NCBI GenBank assembly: GCA_963784995.1
Contig: CAWATZ010000007.1
Coordinates: 310,001-374,000 of the forward strand
DNA from: CAWATZ01 sp963784995
Lineage (GTDB): Bacteria; Planctomycetota; Planctomycetia; Gemmatales; Gemmataceae
Direction: 5' to 3'
DNA length: 64,000 nt
Below the pieces are notes generated by a model. That model ran no database searches, was not told the origin of the DNA, and saw nothing but the letters and a program-made list of their open reading frames with translations. Positions 36,600 through 46,446 of this stretch are shown one piece after another. Numbering within the stretch: the first letter of the stretch is position 1; every line of letters starts with the position of its first letter. The translations under genes were made by a program, and so were the position numbers.

Positions 36600-39578
36600 A
36601 TGAAAACGCTTATCACACTGAGTTCGGTTCTTGTCCTCGCACTCGGGGGACCGGCCGCCGCCGAGTACCCCGGTTGGAAGCACTCCGGCTCGGTGTTCGT
36701 CCTCACGACACCCGACGGCGCCGATTTGCCGGCGTCCGCGTCCGTCGAGGGATTCCCGCTGCTCGTCCGGTTGCACAAGGACTTCTTCGACTTCGGCCAG
36801 GCGAAAGCGAACGGTGAAGATCTCCGGTTCGGGTCGGGCACCGGCGAGCTGCTCGCGTACCAGATCGAGGAATGGGACGCCAAGAAGGGCGTTGCGAGCG
36901 TCTGGGTTCGCGTGCCGAAGATTCAGGGGAACGCGCGGCAAGAGATCAAACTGTACTGGGGCAAGGCCGACGCGAAGTCGGAGTCCGACGGCAAGGCCGT
37001 GTTCAACGAGTCGAACGGCTACCTCAGCGTCTGGCACATGAACGGGCCAGTCAACGATGAGGTGAGCACGCTCGAGTCCAAAGACACTGGCACAACGCCT
37101 TCCATCGGGATCATCGGTCAGGCGCGTCACTTCCCCGGTCAAAAGGGCATCTTCGGCGGCGACAAGATTCCAAACTATCCCATCGGTGCGAGTTCGCACA
37201 GCACGGAAGCCTGGTTCCGGGCGGAGAAACCCAACGGCAACGTCCTCGCCTGGGGCAACGAGCACGGACAGGGGAAAGTGGTCATGCACTATCGCAGTCC
37301 GCCGCACGTCAAAATGGAATGCTACTTTTCGGGGGCGGATGTCGCGGGGAAGAGCACGATTCCCATGTCGGAGTGGGTTCATGTCGCACACACCTACGAG
37401 AAGGGGAATTCACGCATCTACGTGAACGGCGTCCTCGACGGCGTTTCCATGACGGCCTCGGCACCTCTGGCAATCAAGAGCCCGGCGCGCCTGTGGATCG
37501 GCGGCTGGTATCACAATTACAACCTCGTCGGCGACATCGACGAGGTGCGCATCTCGAAGGTCGCGCGTTCCGCCGACTGGATCCGGCTGCAGTACGAGAA
37601 TCAGAAACCGTTTCAGACGCTGGTCGGCCCGCTGGTGCGACCGGGCAAGGAGTTCTCCGTCTCCACGGCGAAGGTTACGGTGGTCGAGGGCCAGAGCGTC
37701 ACGCTCACGGCGCAGGCCGGCGGCGCGCAGAAGGTGTACTGGATCGTGAAACGCGACGGCAAGGAAACGGTCGTGGCGACGGACCGCTTCTCGTTCACGT
37801 ATGACGCTGGCCGGGTGGTCGGCGACCAGGCGCTCACGCTCCAGTTCAAGGCGGTCTACCCCGACGAAGTGAAGACCAGGGACGTCGCGGTCACGGTTCG
37901 GAAAGACATCCCGGAGCCGGTCTTCACGCTCCGGGCGCCGACCTCGTGGGACGGCCGCAAGACGATCGAGGTTGTTCCGCAGATTGCCAACCTGGACGAG
38001 ATGCGGGCTAAAGGGGCGGACAAGCTGAACTACTCCTGGAGCGTGTCCGACATCGCCGTGATCAAGGACACCGGGCGGGGAAAACTCGTCCTCAAGCGAG
38101 CCCAGAATAGCGGCAAGATGACCGTCACGGTTGCGATCGACAACGGCGGCAAGCCGACCCTGCATTCGACGACGATCGCTGTAACGGAACCCGCCAAAGA
38201 TGCCTGGGTGGAGCGTGTGCCCGCGAAGGATGAGAAGCCCGAGGATGGCCAGTTCTACGCCCGCGACGACAAGAACGAGGGCACGCTGTTCTACAACGGG
38301 ACGCTCGCGGGAGCGGTCGATTCCGTGTTCCTCAAGGTCTACGCCGACGACAAGTTGTTCAGCAGCACGAGCCGGAAACCCGGCGCCGACAGGTCGTACG
38401 CATTCGCGGTGAAACTCAAACCGGGGCTGATCAAGTACCGGGTCGAGTTCGGCTCGAAGAGTGGTGACACCGAGACGGTGCTTCACAAAGCGTCGAATCT
38501 GGTGTGCGGCGACGCCTACCTGATCAACGGGCAGTCCAACGCGGTGGCGACCGATTTCGGCAAGGACGATCCGGGGTTCCGCAGTGAGTGGATCCGCACT
38601 TTTGGCAGCATGTCCGGCAGCCCGAAAGGCATCGCCCTCTGGGGGAACGCGGTCCACCGGAGCCGCGACGCAGAGAAACTCCAGATCGGCTCCTGGGGCA
38701 TGGAACTGGGTCGGCGATTGGTCGAGAACCATCAAATCCCGATCTGCGTGATCAACGGAGCCGTCGGCGGGACGCGCATCGACCAGCACCAGCGCAACCC
38801 GGCCGATCCTGAGGACATGTCCACGATTTACGGGCGACTGCTGTGGCGCACACGGCAGGCGAAGCTCACGCACGGCATCCGGGGTGTCCTCTGGCACCAG
38901 GGCGAAAACGACCAGGGTGCGGACGGCCCCACCGGAGGCTACGGCTGGGAGACCTACCGGCAGTACTTCATCGAACTGGCGGCGGCATGGAAGCAGGACT
39001 ACCCGAACATCCAGCACTATTATGTGTTCCAGATCTGGCCCAAGGCGTGCGCGATGGGCATCAACGGTTCCGACAACCGGCTCCGGGAGGTGCAGCGCAC
39101 GCTGCCGACGGCGTTTTCCAACTTGAGCGTCATGTCCACGCTGGGAATCGACCCGCCAGGCGGGTGCCATTTCCCCGCTGCGGGCTACGCGGAGTTCGCC
39201 CGGCTGATCTGCCCGCTGGTCGAAAGGGACCACTACGGGAAGGTCGCCACGACATCGATCACGCCGCCCAATCTCAAGCGGGCCTACTTCGCGGGTGAAA
39301 AGAAGGACGAGATCGTCCTTGAGTTTGACCAGCCCGTGAAGTGGGACAACACCCTGGCCGGCCAGTTCTACCTCGACGGCGAAAAGGGCCTCGTCGCGTC
39401 CGGCACGGCCTCCGGAAACTCGGTGATGCTCAAATTGTCGGGGGCGTCGAAATCGCAGAAACTCACGTACCTCGACAGCAAGGCGTGGAGCCAGACCACG
39501 CTGCTCCGAGGCGAAAACGGGATCGCCGCGCTCACCTTCGGCGATGTCCCGATCGCGCCGAAACGAACGGCCCCGTGA
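36600..39578 (+). CDS. Secreted DUF2341/LamG/sialate O-acetylesterase multidomain protein
   Basis: A 992-residue exported protein. After a signal peptide (LITLSSVLVLALGGPAAA) there is a DUF2341 domain (GFPLLVRLHKDFFDF; RVPKIQGNARQEIKLYWG), a concanavalin-like LamG domain (about residue 175-335; AEWVHVAHTYEKGN-type strand and IDEVRISKVARSADWI), Ig-like strands, and a C-terminal SGNH esterase with LINGQSNA (nucleophile Ser), VLWHQGEND, and a Asp/His pair at the end (PPGGCHFPAAGYAEFA). Such enzymes remove acetyl groups from sialic acids or other polysaccharides. The gene opens a cluster of exported glycan-acting proteins. ATG 36600 is chosen for its signal peptide. Confidence 0.85.
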   Translation: MKTLITLSSVLVLALGGPAAAEYPGWKHSGSVFVLTTPDGADLPASASVEGFPLLVRLHKDFFDFGQAKANGEDLRFGSGTGELLAYQIEEWDAKKGVASVWVRVPKIQGNARQEIKLYWGKADAKSESDGKAVFNESNGYLSVWHMNGPVNDEVSTLESKDTGTTPSIGIIGQARHFPGQKGIFGGDKIPNYPIGASSHSTEAWFRAEKPNGNVLAWGNEHGQGKVVMHYRSPPHVKMECYFSGADVAGKSTIPMSEWVHVAHTYEKGNSRIYVNGVLDGVSMTASAPLAIKSPARLWIGGWYHNYNLVGDIDEVRISKVARSADWIRLQYENQKPFQTLVGPLVRPGKEFSVSTAKVTVVEGQSVTLTAQAGGAQKVYWIVKRDGKETVVATDRFSFTYDAGRVVGDQALTLQFKAVYPDEVKTRDVAVTVRKDIPEPVFTLRAPTSWDGRKTIEVVPQIANLDEMRAKGADKLNYSWSVSDIAVIKDTGRGKLVLKRAQNSGKMTVTVAIDNGGKPTLHSTTIAVTEPAKDAWVERVPAKDEKPEDGQFYARDDKNEGTLFYNGTLAGAVDSVFLKVYADDKLFSSTSRKPGADRSYAFAVKLKPGLIKYRVEFGSKSGDTETVLHKASNLVCGDAYLINGQSNAVATDFGKDDPGFRSEWIRTFGSMSGSPKGIALWGNAVHRSRDAEKLQIGSWGMELGRRLVENHQIPICVINGAVGGTRIDQHQRNPADPEDMSTIYGRLLWRTRQAKLTHGIRGVLWHQGENDQGADGPTGGYGWETYRQYFIELAAAWKQDYPNIQHYYVFQIWPKACAMGINGSDNRLREVQRTLPTAFSNLSVMSTLGIDPPGGCHFPAAGYAEFARLICPLVERDHYGKVATTSITPPNLKRAYFAGEKKDEIVLEFDQPVKWDNTLAGQFYLDGEKGLVASGTASGNSVMLKLSGASKSQKLTYLDSKAWSQTTLLRGENGIAALTFGDVPIAPKRTAP

Positions 39579-39676
39579 TTGTCGAGGGACCGGCGAAAAC
39601 CGGTCGTCTCGTTGAGCATGACGGCCGGCGGTTTTCACTGGGGGCTGCAATACTAAATACTTCTTCGCATAGTCAG

Positions 39677-39751
39677 TTGATCCTGGGCCACTCGGTGGGC
39701 GGCATCACCTACCGCCACTACGCGTCCCGCTGGCGTTCAGTGCGATCATGA
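39677..39751 (+). pseudogene. C-terminal stub of a tyrosine recombinase
   Basis: The end of this frame reads LILGHSVGGITYRHYASRWR. It contains the box-II core of tyrosine recombinases, LGH-S-x-x-x-T-x-x-H-Y, with the catalytic His and Tyr. Everything N-terminal to it is absent. The stop overlaps the next small ORF (ATGA). It indicates that an integrase gene was here and was truncated. Confidence 0.6.
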
Positions 39752-39843
39752 CCCTGCCCCAGCCGACCGCGTTCTCGGCCCTGATCCACGGGCACGACGG
39801 TGAGTGCCCGTGCTGCCGGCAACCTTTCGCCGACGCCGGATAG
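39748..39843 (+). CDS. 31-residue CPCC motif ORF coupled to the integrase stub
   Basis: ATG 39748 overlaps the stop of the integrase stub. The product contains GECPCCRQPF, a zinc-knuckle-like motif. Overlap of this kind suggests it was a natural companion ORF of the integrase. It is short, and its expression is uncertain. Confidence 0.4.
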   Translation: MTLPQPTAFSALIHGHDGECPCCRQPFADAG

Positions 39844-40033
39844 TTCGGGCGAGGTCTCCGGCCGCCTGAAGCGGCTCGGCGATTTGCTTCGGCTCCGTAT
39901 CGCGGCGAATGGAGTGCGCCGTCGCTGAAGAGTACCTGTCCCCTTCACCAACAAGCGCGAATTAGTAAACTAAGTAGTGGTGATGGCGTTCTATGGCCTG
40001 TACTTTCGGCCCGTTCACCTACGAGAGACAACG

Positions 40034-41032
40034 ATGGATCTTTCACACCGGCGGTTTCAGGCCGCCATGCTCGGCGTCACACTCGTGGCTCTTACGACCC
40101 CCGCAATCGCCGCGGACGTGCCGAAACCGGCATCCCCCTCTCCTGACAAGGGCGTCAAGCCACTGAAGGTGTTCATCCTCGCCGGGCAGTCGAATATGGA
40201 GGGGCAAGGGTTTATCAAGGCCGACCCGAAGCGGAACGGCGGGAAAGGGAGCCTGGAACACCTGACCAAGGACCCGGCCACGGCCGACAAGTTCAAGCAC
40301 CTCCTGGGCAAGGATGGCAAGTGGGCCGTCCGCGACGACGTGTGGATTCACTACCTCGACCGTAAGGGCAAGCTCACGGTGGGCTACGGGGCCAATGAAG
40401 ATCGGATCGGGCCGGAACTGGGGTTCGGTCAAGTCGTCAGTGAGGCCTACGCGGAACCCGTTCTGCTCATCAAACTGGCGTGGGGCGGGAAGAGCCTGGC
40501 CAAGGACTTCCGCCCGCCGAGTTCGGGCGGGGAGGTCGGGCCGTACTACAAGGAGATCGTCCAGCGAACCAAGGACGTACTCGGCAACCTGAAGAAGGAG
40601 TTCCCGGAGTTTGGCGACCGCGGCTACGAACTCGCGGGGTTCGGCTGGCACCAGGGATGGAACGACCGCGTCAACCAGGGCTTCAACGACGAGTACGAGA
40701 AGAACATGGCCAACTTCATCCGTGACATCCGCAAAGACCTCGGCGTGAAGGACCTGCCCTTCGTCATCGCTGAGACCGGGATGAGCGGCAAGGAGGAGAA
40801 ACACCCGCGGGCACTGTCTCTGATGAAGGCCCAGGCGGCGGTGGCCGAGTACCAGGAGTTCAAGGGGAACGTGGCGTTCGTCGGCACCAAGGAGTTCTGG
40901 CGAGAGAAGGAGGCGTCGCCGACCGGCCAGGCGTACCACTGGAACACCAACGCCGAGACCTACTACCTCATCGGCGAAGCGATGGGGACCGCAATGAAGA
41001 AGCTGTGCGAGACGAGGCAGCCCGCGAAGTGA
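40034..41032 (+). CDS. Secreted sialate O-acetylesterase (SGNH) protein
   Basis: A 332-residue exported protein: signal peptide (AAMLGVTLVALTTPAIAA), then the SGNH esterase block I FILAGQSNMEG with nucleophile Ser, block III-like FGWHQGWND, and a C-terminal YHWNTNAETYYLIGEAMG containing the His. It belongs to the SASA family (DUF303), removing O-acetyl groups from carbohydrate. It lies between another SASA-domain protein and a frameshifted exported gene, followed by a sulfatase, so these together probably process sulfated and acetylated polysaccharide. Confidence 0.85.
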   Translation: MDLSHRRFQAAMLGVTLVALTTPAIAADVPKPASPSPDKGVKPLKVFILAGQSNMEGQGFIKADPKRNGGKGSLEHLTKDPATADKFKHLLGKDGKWAVRDDVWIHYLDRKGKLTVGYGANEDRIGPELGFGQVVSEAYAEPVLLIKLAWGGKSLAKDFRPPSSGGEVGPYYKEIVQRTKDVLGNLKKEFPEFGDRGYELAGFGWHQGWNDRVNQGFNDEYEKNMANFIRDIRKDLGVKDLPFVIAETGMSGKEEKHPRALSLMKAQAAVAEYQEFKGNVAFVGTKEFWREKEASPTGQAYHWNTNAETYYLIGEAMGTAMKKLCETRQPAK

Positions 41033-41081
41033 GGGCTGACCTGTCGCTCCCGACTCACTCCCACAACTCGGAGGTTGTCAC

Positions 41082-42729
41082 GTGCTGAATTCTCCGTGCC
41101 ACACTCGCATCGCGGTGGGCTTCGCGCTCCTGAGCCTCTGGTGTTCATCCCCCGTGTTGGGGGATGATGCACCTCCCCGGCAGGCGGAGATGGCGGGTTA
41201 CCTCCTCGTCCCGCACGGCAAGGTGCCCGCCAAGTACAACGCCGGGTTCTCCATGTACGTGGCGGCCTGGCCGCTCTTGAAGAACTACCCGGGGCAGCAG
41301 TTCCAGAGCGGGCTGTTCGGCACGTGGATGTTCGCCCAGTACGACGGCCCGGCGCCGAAGGACCACTACTCCGACATCGAGGGCGGACTCGGCTGGTGGC
41401 GTGACACGCGGTTCGCCACCGAGACGCCGAAGTTCATCATGGGCGGCGTGGCCCTGAACTTCAGCGAATGGGCCAACGGCCCCGGAGCCGGCAAAGGCCG
41501 CGACTGGAAGAAACCCGCGGGCCATTACGCCGTGGCTCAGCTCAGCCCGTGGGTGCTCTGGCCGCCGGACGGCCTCAACCTCAAGCAGGGCACGTCCGGG
41601 GAACTCTTCGGGTACGGCTACCTGCCGCTGCCGCTCACGACGCCCAAGAAGACCACTGCGGGCAAGGACGTGCCGACCGGGAACCACTGCTGGACCCTGT
41701 TCCTCAACACCGGCAACTTCAAGGGGCCGGTGACGTTCTTCCTGCCGTACTTCTGGTCGCGTCCCTCCGTCGAAACCCGAAACTGGGTGGGTTGTTCCTC
41801 GACACCCGGCCGTCCGAGCCGAACAAGGCGGTGCAGATGGAGACCCAGCACATCCCCGCGTACCTCGCCAGGGACGCGAAGGGAGACACCTACGCCCGGA
41901 TCGCCCCCACGTTGTTCCCCGGGAAACCGGACGGGGACGCGCCGCTGGTTCATCGCATCACCGCGTACAGCAAGGCCGCGCTGTGGGACGGTGTCCAGGC
42001 GTGGTTCGACGGCGGGCAGGCGGTTTCCGGCGAGATCGACCCCAAGGCCGCCAGCGTCCATACCTTCGACGGGAAGGGCGGAGCCACCTGGCAGATCTAT
42101 CCTCCCAATACTCCCCGCGACAAGAAGGTGCCGGTCGCCTGGAGTTCGTTCGCCACCCCCGTCGCTCTCGATGACACCACCTACGGTTATCGGTGGAACA
42201 AGGACCTGGTGACGAAACCCGACTCGAAGGACGGGTCGCCTGTCACCCTGCCCGAGTACTACCGCCTGGAGAAGGACAAGAAGGACAAGGAGCGCTGGGT
42301 GGTGGTCAGCCCCAAGGACGTGCCAGCCGAGACCGGCCTGGCCAAGGTGGACATTCCCTCGGCCGCGCGAAGCCCCCTCCGAAGCCGTATGTCACACCCG
42401 AGGAGGCGGACAGTTGCTGGAAGAAGCCGGGCCCGGCGGCGGGACCGTTCCAGGCAAAACTGGGTGACGGCAGTGTGGTGACCTATTACTGGTATCGTTT
42501 CGCCGACCAACCCGCCTTGCTGAACGCCGACCTGACCCCCGAAGAGCGGGAGAACTTACAGAAGCGGGTGGAGATGCTGCACAAGAACTGGACTAAGGAC
42601 CGCGAGTACCTTCCCCCGCCGAAAGTCGGCAAACTCGCGGACCTCGACCCGGCGGTGATCGTGACTCCGCCGAAGGGCTTGGAAATCGGTTACGTGCCCA
42701 TCGTCACACGACAAGCCGCGAAGGAGTAG
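41082..42729 (+). pseudogene. Exported planctomycete protein of unknown function, two frameshifts
   Basis: The GTG at 41082 follows GGAGG. A signal peptide (VGFALLSLWCSSPVLG) is followed by KVPAKYNAGFSMYVAAWPLL and FGTWMFAQYDGPAPKDHYSDIEGGLGWW. Frame changes by one base near 41783 (after FFLPYFWSRPS) and again near 42370 (after AKVDIPSAARS); the three parts together give about 548 residues with no other damage. I do not recognise a catalytic motif. The tail PALLNADLTPEERENLQKRVEMLH is helical. The segment 41505-41569 is repeated in rearranged, inverse form at 45.1-45.2 kb. Confidence 0.6.
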
Positions 42730-42906
42730 TGGTCGCGCTGCAGTGCCGGACTTGGAATGGGCAAACCGTCAGAAGTTCTTCCCGCCCGCGGCGTGAAGCG
42801 ACTGCCGCACCTGTGACATCATGACTCATCCCGGAGTCCCGGCATGTGTAGCCCGTTCAGGTTTATTGCCCGAGTCGTCCCGCGACTCGCCCGGATTACG
42901 GGCCCG

Positions 42907-44475
42907 ATGGCTGGCCCCGATACTCCGTCCCGTTCCTGCACCCTGCTGCTCGCGTTACTGGCAGCGGTGGTCGGGTCGCAGGTCGCCCCGCTGCAAGCCG
43001 CCGAGCCGCTGAAACCGAACATCGTCTGCATCCTGGCGGACGACCTCGGGTACGGCGACGTCGGCTGTTACAACCCGGCGTCGAAGATTCCCACGCCGAA
43101 CATCGATCGGCTGGCCAAAGAGGGAGTACGGTTCACGGACGCGCACTCGCCATCCGCGGTCTGCACGCCCACCCGCTACGCCCTGCTCACCGGCCGGTAC
43201 GCGTGGCGGACGCGGTTGCAGCGGAACGTGCTCGGCCCGTTCTCGCCGCCGCTCATCGCGGAGAAACAACTCACGGTCGCCGGGTTGCTCCGCGATCAAG
43301 GGTACACCACCGCGTGTATCGGCAAGTGGCACCTCGGCTGGGGCTGGCCCAAGCCCGGCGACGGCGGCAAGCGCGACTTCACCAGGCCGATTTCCGACGG
43401 CCCGACCACGCGCGGCTTCGATCTCTACTTCGGGACCGACGTTCCGAACTACCCGCCCTACTGCTTCCTGGAGAACGACCGCACTGTCGGCGTCCCCTCG
43501 GCCGCCGCGCCGGTCGGACGCGACTCCTTCAACATCGCAGGCCCGATGGTCCCCGGCTGGAAACTGGTCAAGGTGCTGCCGGGGTTGGAAAAGCGTGCGG
43601 TCGAGCACATCGAGAAAGCCGCGAAGGGCGGCAAGCCGTTCTTCCTCTATCTGCCCCTCACATCGCCCCACTATCCGGTCGTGCCCGCGGCTGCGTTCAA
43701 GGGGGAGAGCAAGGCGGGCGAGTACGGCGACTTCGTGGTGCAGACCGATCACGTGGTGGGCCAGGTGCTCGACGCGCTGAAGAGGAGCGGCGTCGCGGGG
43801 AAGACCCTCGTGATCCTCACGAGCGACAACGGCCCGGAGATTTCCGGCGAGGTGAACCCCGGGGCATACGACCGGCTGAAGGAGTTCGGGCACGCGAGCA
43901 TGGGCGCCCTCCGCGGGGCGAAACGGGACGCCTGGGAGGGCGGCCACCGGGTCCCGTTCATCGCCCGGTGGCCGGGGAAAATCCGGGCGGGGAGCACGTG
44001 CGACGAGACCGTCTGCCACATCGACCTCATGGCGACGCTGGCCGCCCTGCTCGACGCGAAGTTGCCCGCCGATGTCGGCGTGGACAGCGTCAACATGCTG
44101 CCCGCGCTCCTCGGCGAGAAACGAAACGCCCCGCTGCGGGAAGCGACGGTGCATCACAGCGGTCAAGGCAAGTTCGCGATCCGCCGCGGGGACTGGGTGC
44201 TGATCCTCGCCGCCACCGGCGACGACAACCGCAAGCAAGGGGAACCGGTGTGGTTCCAGAAGGAGCGCGAGTACGCGCCGCACACCGAAGCCGGGGAACT
44301 GTTCAACCTCGCCACGGACCCGACTCAGAAGCAAAACCGGTACGCGACCGAGACCGCGAAGGTGAATGAACTTGCGACCCTGATGGAACGCTACGTGACG
44401 GAGGGCCGGAGTACACCCGGTCCGAAGCAGAAGAACGACGTGGAAATCACCTGGGACAAACGGGCCGGCAAATAA
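42907..44475 (+). CDS. Secreted arylsulfatase-type sulfatase
   Basis: A 522-residue S1-family sulfatase. Signal peptide (CTLLLALLAAVVGSQVAPLQA), then PNIVCILADDLGYGDVGCYN with the metal-binding DD, the active-site signature VCTPTRYALLTGRY (C of CTPTR becomes formylglycine), GKWHLGWGW, and ILTSDNGPEISG with the second metal pair. It removes sulfate esters from polysaccharides or other substrates outside the cytoplasm. A longer start at 42844 is possible; 42907 leaves a cleaner signal peptide. It closes the glycan cluster, and a formylglycine-generating enzyme must be elsewhere in the genome. Confidence 0.9.
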   Translation: MAGPDTPSRSCTLLLALLAAVVGSQVAPLQAAEPLKPNIVCILADDLGYGDVGCYNPASKIPTPNIDRLAKEGVRFTDAHSPSAVCTPTRYALLTGRYAWRTRLQRNVLGPFSPPLIAEKQLTVAGLLRDQGYTTACIGKWHLGWGWPKPGDGGKRDFTRPISDGPTTRGFDLYFGTDVPNYPPYCFLENDRTVGVPSAAAPVGRDSFNIAGPMVPGWKLVKVLPGLEKRAVEHIEKAAKGGKPFFLYLPLTSPHYPVVPAAAFKGESKAGEYGDFVVQTDHVVGQVLDALKRSGVAGKTLVILTSDNGPEISGEVNPGAYDRLKEFGHASMGALRGAKRDAWEGGHRVPFIARWPGKIRAGSTCDETVCHIDLMATLAALLDAKLPADVGVDSVNMLPALLGEKRNAPLREATVHHSGQGKFAIRRGDWVLILAATGDDNRKQGEPVWFQKEREYAPHTEAGELFNLATDPTQKQNRYATETAKVNELATLMERYVTEGRSTPGPKQKNDVEITWDKRAGK

Positions 44476-44736
44476 GCGTTCCGGAGACGTCGATTCGCTA
44501 TCGTCCTGACCTTGGCGGTTGTTGCAACTTGGCCGCGTGAGCAATACCTGCAAGTGGGTCACTTGCCTTGCTCGTGGCCATCATTGACCCCGCAACTACC
44601 CTGGGGAGCGTTTCTCAGCGACCCCTTCCGCTAAGGTTCCGTTAAGGTTTCTCAGCGTCGCCTTGCGTCGCCTGGGGAGCGTGACTTGCATGAAATCAAC
44701 ACCGCAGCCTCGCCCAGCAACTGAGCAGGGGAGTGT

Positions 44737-45108
44737 TCATGGTTTCTCAGGTTTCGGTGGTAGCCCGTGAATCTCGGGCGGGTCCGGCAGCTCCAGCGGG
44801 CCACCAGCCAGCAAGCAAGCAAACTCGTCCTGACCTCGCCGCAGGGCCTCGACGTCCTCCTGGCTCCCTCTGATGCTGACCAGGATCGCCAGGTTCTGGA
44901 GCATTGAGCTGCAATACCGCTCCACGTTGTCTCTCGGGTATGGGTCCAGGGCTCGCTCCCATGCCGCAGCCTCCAGCAGCGACAGGCGACCGGCGGCCAG
45001 TTCCTCGACCACGACGCCCAGGACGTGCAATCGCCAGCGGACCGGCTGCAAGCGACGCTCCTCGGCCCCGATCCGCGCCTCGGTGGCGTGTTGCTCGTCC
45101 AGCCATCA
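44737..45108 (-). pseudogene. Fragment of a Gemmata-type protein of unknown function
   Basis: The minus strand encodes WLDEQHATEARIGAEERRLQ, then LGVVVEELAAGRLSLLEAAA and PYPRDNVERY, a coherent soluble protein that lacks its start: a TGA lies just upstream of WLDEQ, and then the rearranged patch at 45.13-45.24 kb begins. It appears to have lost its N-terminus in the rearrangement. The 260 bases before it (44476-44736) have short repeats TTTCTCAGCG and no gene. Confidence 0.45.
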
Positions 45109-45137
45109 CCATACCTCGACGCCAGCGTAGCCAAGCA

Positions 45138-45236
45138 CCCACGGGCTGAGCTGAGCCACGGGCTGAGCTGAGCCACGGCGTAATGGCCCGCGGGTTTCTT
45201 CCAGTAAGGCGGCCAGAGCACCCACGGGCAAGCAGC
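45138..45236. repeat. Rearranged inverse copy of a piece of the 41-kb gene
   Basis: Read on the minus strand, the patch has CCCGTGGGTGCTCTGGCCGCC, then CTGGAAGAAACCCGCGGGCC and following bases up to CAGCTCAGCCC, then a tandem 17-bp duplication GTGGCTCAGCTCAGCCC. All parts occur once and in a different order at 41505-41569 inside the exported frameshifted gene. The patch sits precisely between two 5'-truncated genes. Confidence 0.7.
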
Positions 45237-45238
45237 TG

Positions 45239-46039
45239 TTGACGGGCGGCACCGACAAGACGCTGCGGCTGTGGGACGCCGCTACCGGCAAATGTCTGCG
45301 TGTCTTCGAGGGTCACACGGAACGAATCGTCGGCGCGGCGCTGTCACCAGACGGCAAGCGCGTGTTGTCAGGCAGCTGCGATACAACCGTGCGTGTGTGG
45401 GATGCGACTACCGGCAAGGAGCTGCGCAAGTACGAAGGCCACACGCTCGAGGCACTCGGCGTCGCGTTCGGTCCGAAGGGCCTGGCGCTTTCCGGCGGCA
45501 GCGATCGAACGATGATTCTGTGGGGTTTGGACACAGGCAAGAAGGCCGGCGTCTTTACTGGCCACACGAGCTTGGTGCGCAGTGTCGCCTACAGCGGCAA
45601 GGCCAAACTTGCAGCCACGAGCAGCTATGATCAGTCGATTCGCCTGTGGAATCTCGAAACCGGCAAGGAGGTTCGCACGCTTACTGGACATACCGACATC
45701 GTCCACAGCGTCTGCTTCTCGCCAGACGGCAAGCGTCTGCTGTCTTCGAGTCTGGATGGCACAATGCGCATTTGGGACGAGGAGACGGGCAAGGAACTGA
45801 AACGGCTCACTTCCACGAGTTTGCATGGCGCCGCGTTTTCACCAGACGGCAAGCGTATCGTCTCCGGCGGTTACCTTGACAAGACAGTGCGCGTCTGGGA
45901 CGCGGAGAGCGGCAAGGAGTTGCGCAAGTACGAAGGTCACACCGGCGCCGTCCTTGCCGTGGCATTCTTCCCCGACGGCAAGCGCATCGCCTCCACCAGC
46001 GCTGACGGCACCGCGTGCATCTGGCCTGCGCCGCGCTGA
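45239..46039 (+). CDS. WD40-repeat protein, 5'-truncated
   Basis: About 266 residues with six to seven WD repeats, each ending like RLWDAATGK or RVWDATTGKELR, with GH dipeptides such as FEGHTERIVGAALSPDGK. The first repeat lacks its start (the reading frame continues upstream as GKQLLTGG in the rearranged patch), so the true protein was longer. Complete planctomycete proteins of this kind often have an N-terminal kinase, sigma factor or cytochrome part. They form propellers for protein binding. Confidence 0.7.
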   Translation: MTGGTDKTLRLWDAATGKCLRVFEGHTERIVGAALSPDGKRVLSGSCDTTVRVWDATTGKELRKYEGHTLEALGVAFGPKGLALSGGSDRTMILWGLDTGKKAGVFTGHTSLVRSVAYSGKAKLAATSSYDQSIRLWNLETGKEVRTLTGHTDIVHSVCFSPDGKRLLSSSLDGTMRIWDEETGKELKRLTSTSLHGAAFSPDGKRIVSGGYLDKTVRVWDAESGKELRKYEGHTGAVLAVAFFPDGKRIASTSADGTACIWPAPR

Positions 46040-46202
46040 CCTCTTCCCTGATCCCATGCGCTGGCTCAGGCGAGACTACCCCAAAGGAGGCAAGCGTTAA
46101 GGGGGGCGCCTGTTCGAGATGTATGCAACTGGTCAGGAGGCGCAACTGGCTTTCACGGACGAAGCAGGGTGATGCCGGTGGGTATGCGCGCCGCAGTGTT
46201 GC

Positions 46203-46242
46203 GCGCGCGTCGGTCACATCAATCACCGAGGTGTGTCGGACC
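46203..46242. repeat. Dispersed repeat, copy C (inverse)
   Basis: The minus strand reads GGTCCGACACACCTCGGTGA then TTGATGTGACCGACGCGCGC, a diverged relative of the 38-bp repeats flanking cpaF. The remaining bases 46040-46446 show no supported gene. Confidence 0.55.
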
Positions 46243-46446
46243 TCCGCGCGCTCAGGGGAGGCCACCGTGAACGCTGTCGCATCCGGCGGAGTCTGTCTGC
46301 CGGTCCACCGAGACAACCCGCTACGGCGTCGGAGAGCCGCAAGAAGAACGGGAAGCCGTCTGCGACCACCAACGTCCTGGCGGGAGCATCCAGTGCGATT
46401 CTTGGGGGAGAAAGAGCAGAGGGGAAGGAGTGATCTGCTCAGCGGC

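Noticed and set aside
37410..39650. A 746-codon open frame on the minus strand
   Set aside because: Antisense shadow of the SASA/LamG gene; arginine- and valine-rich with no recognisable domain.
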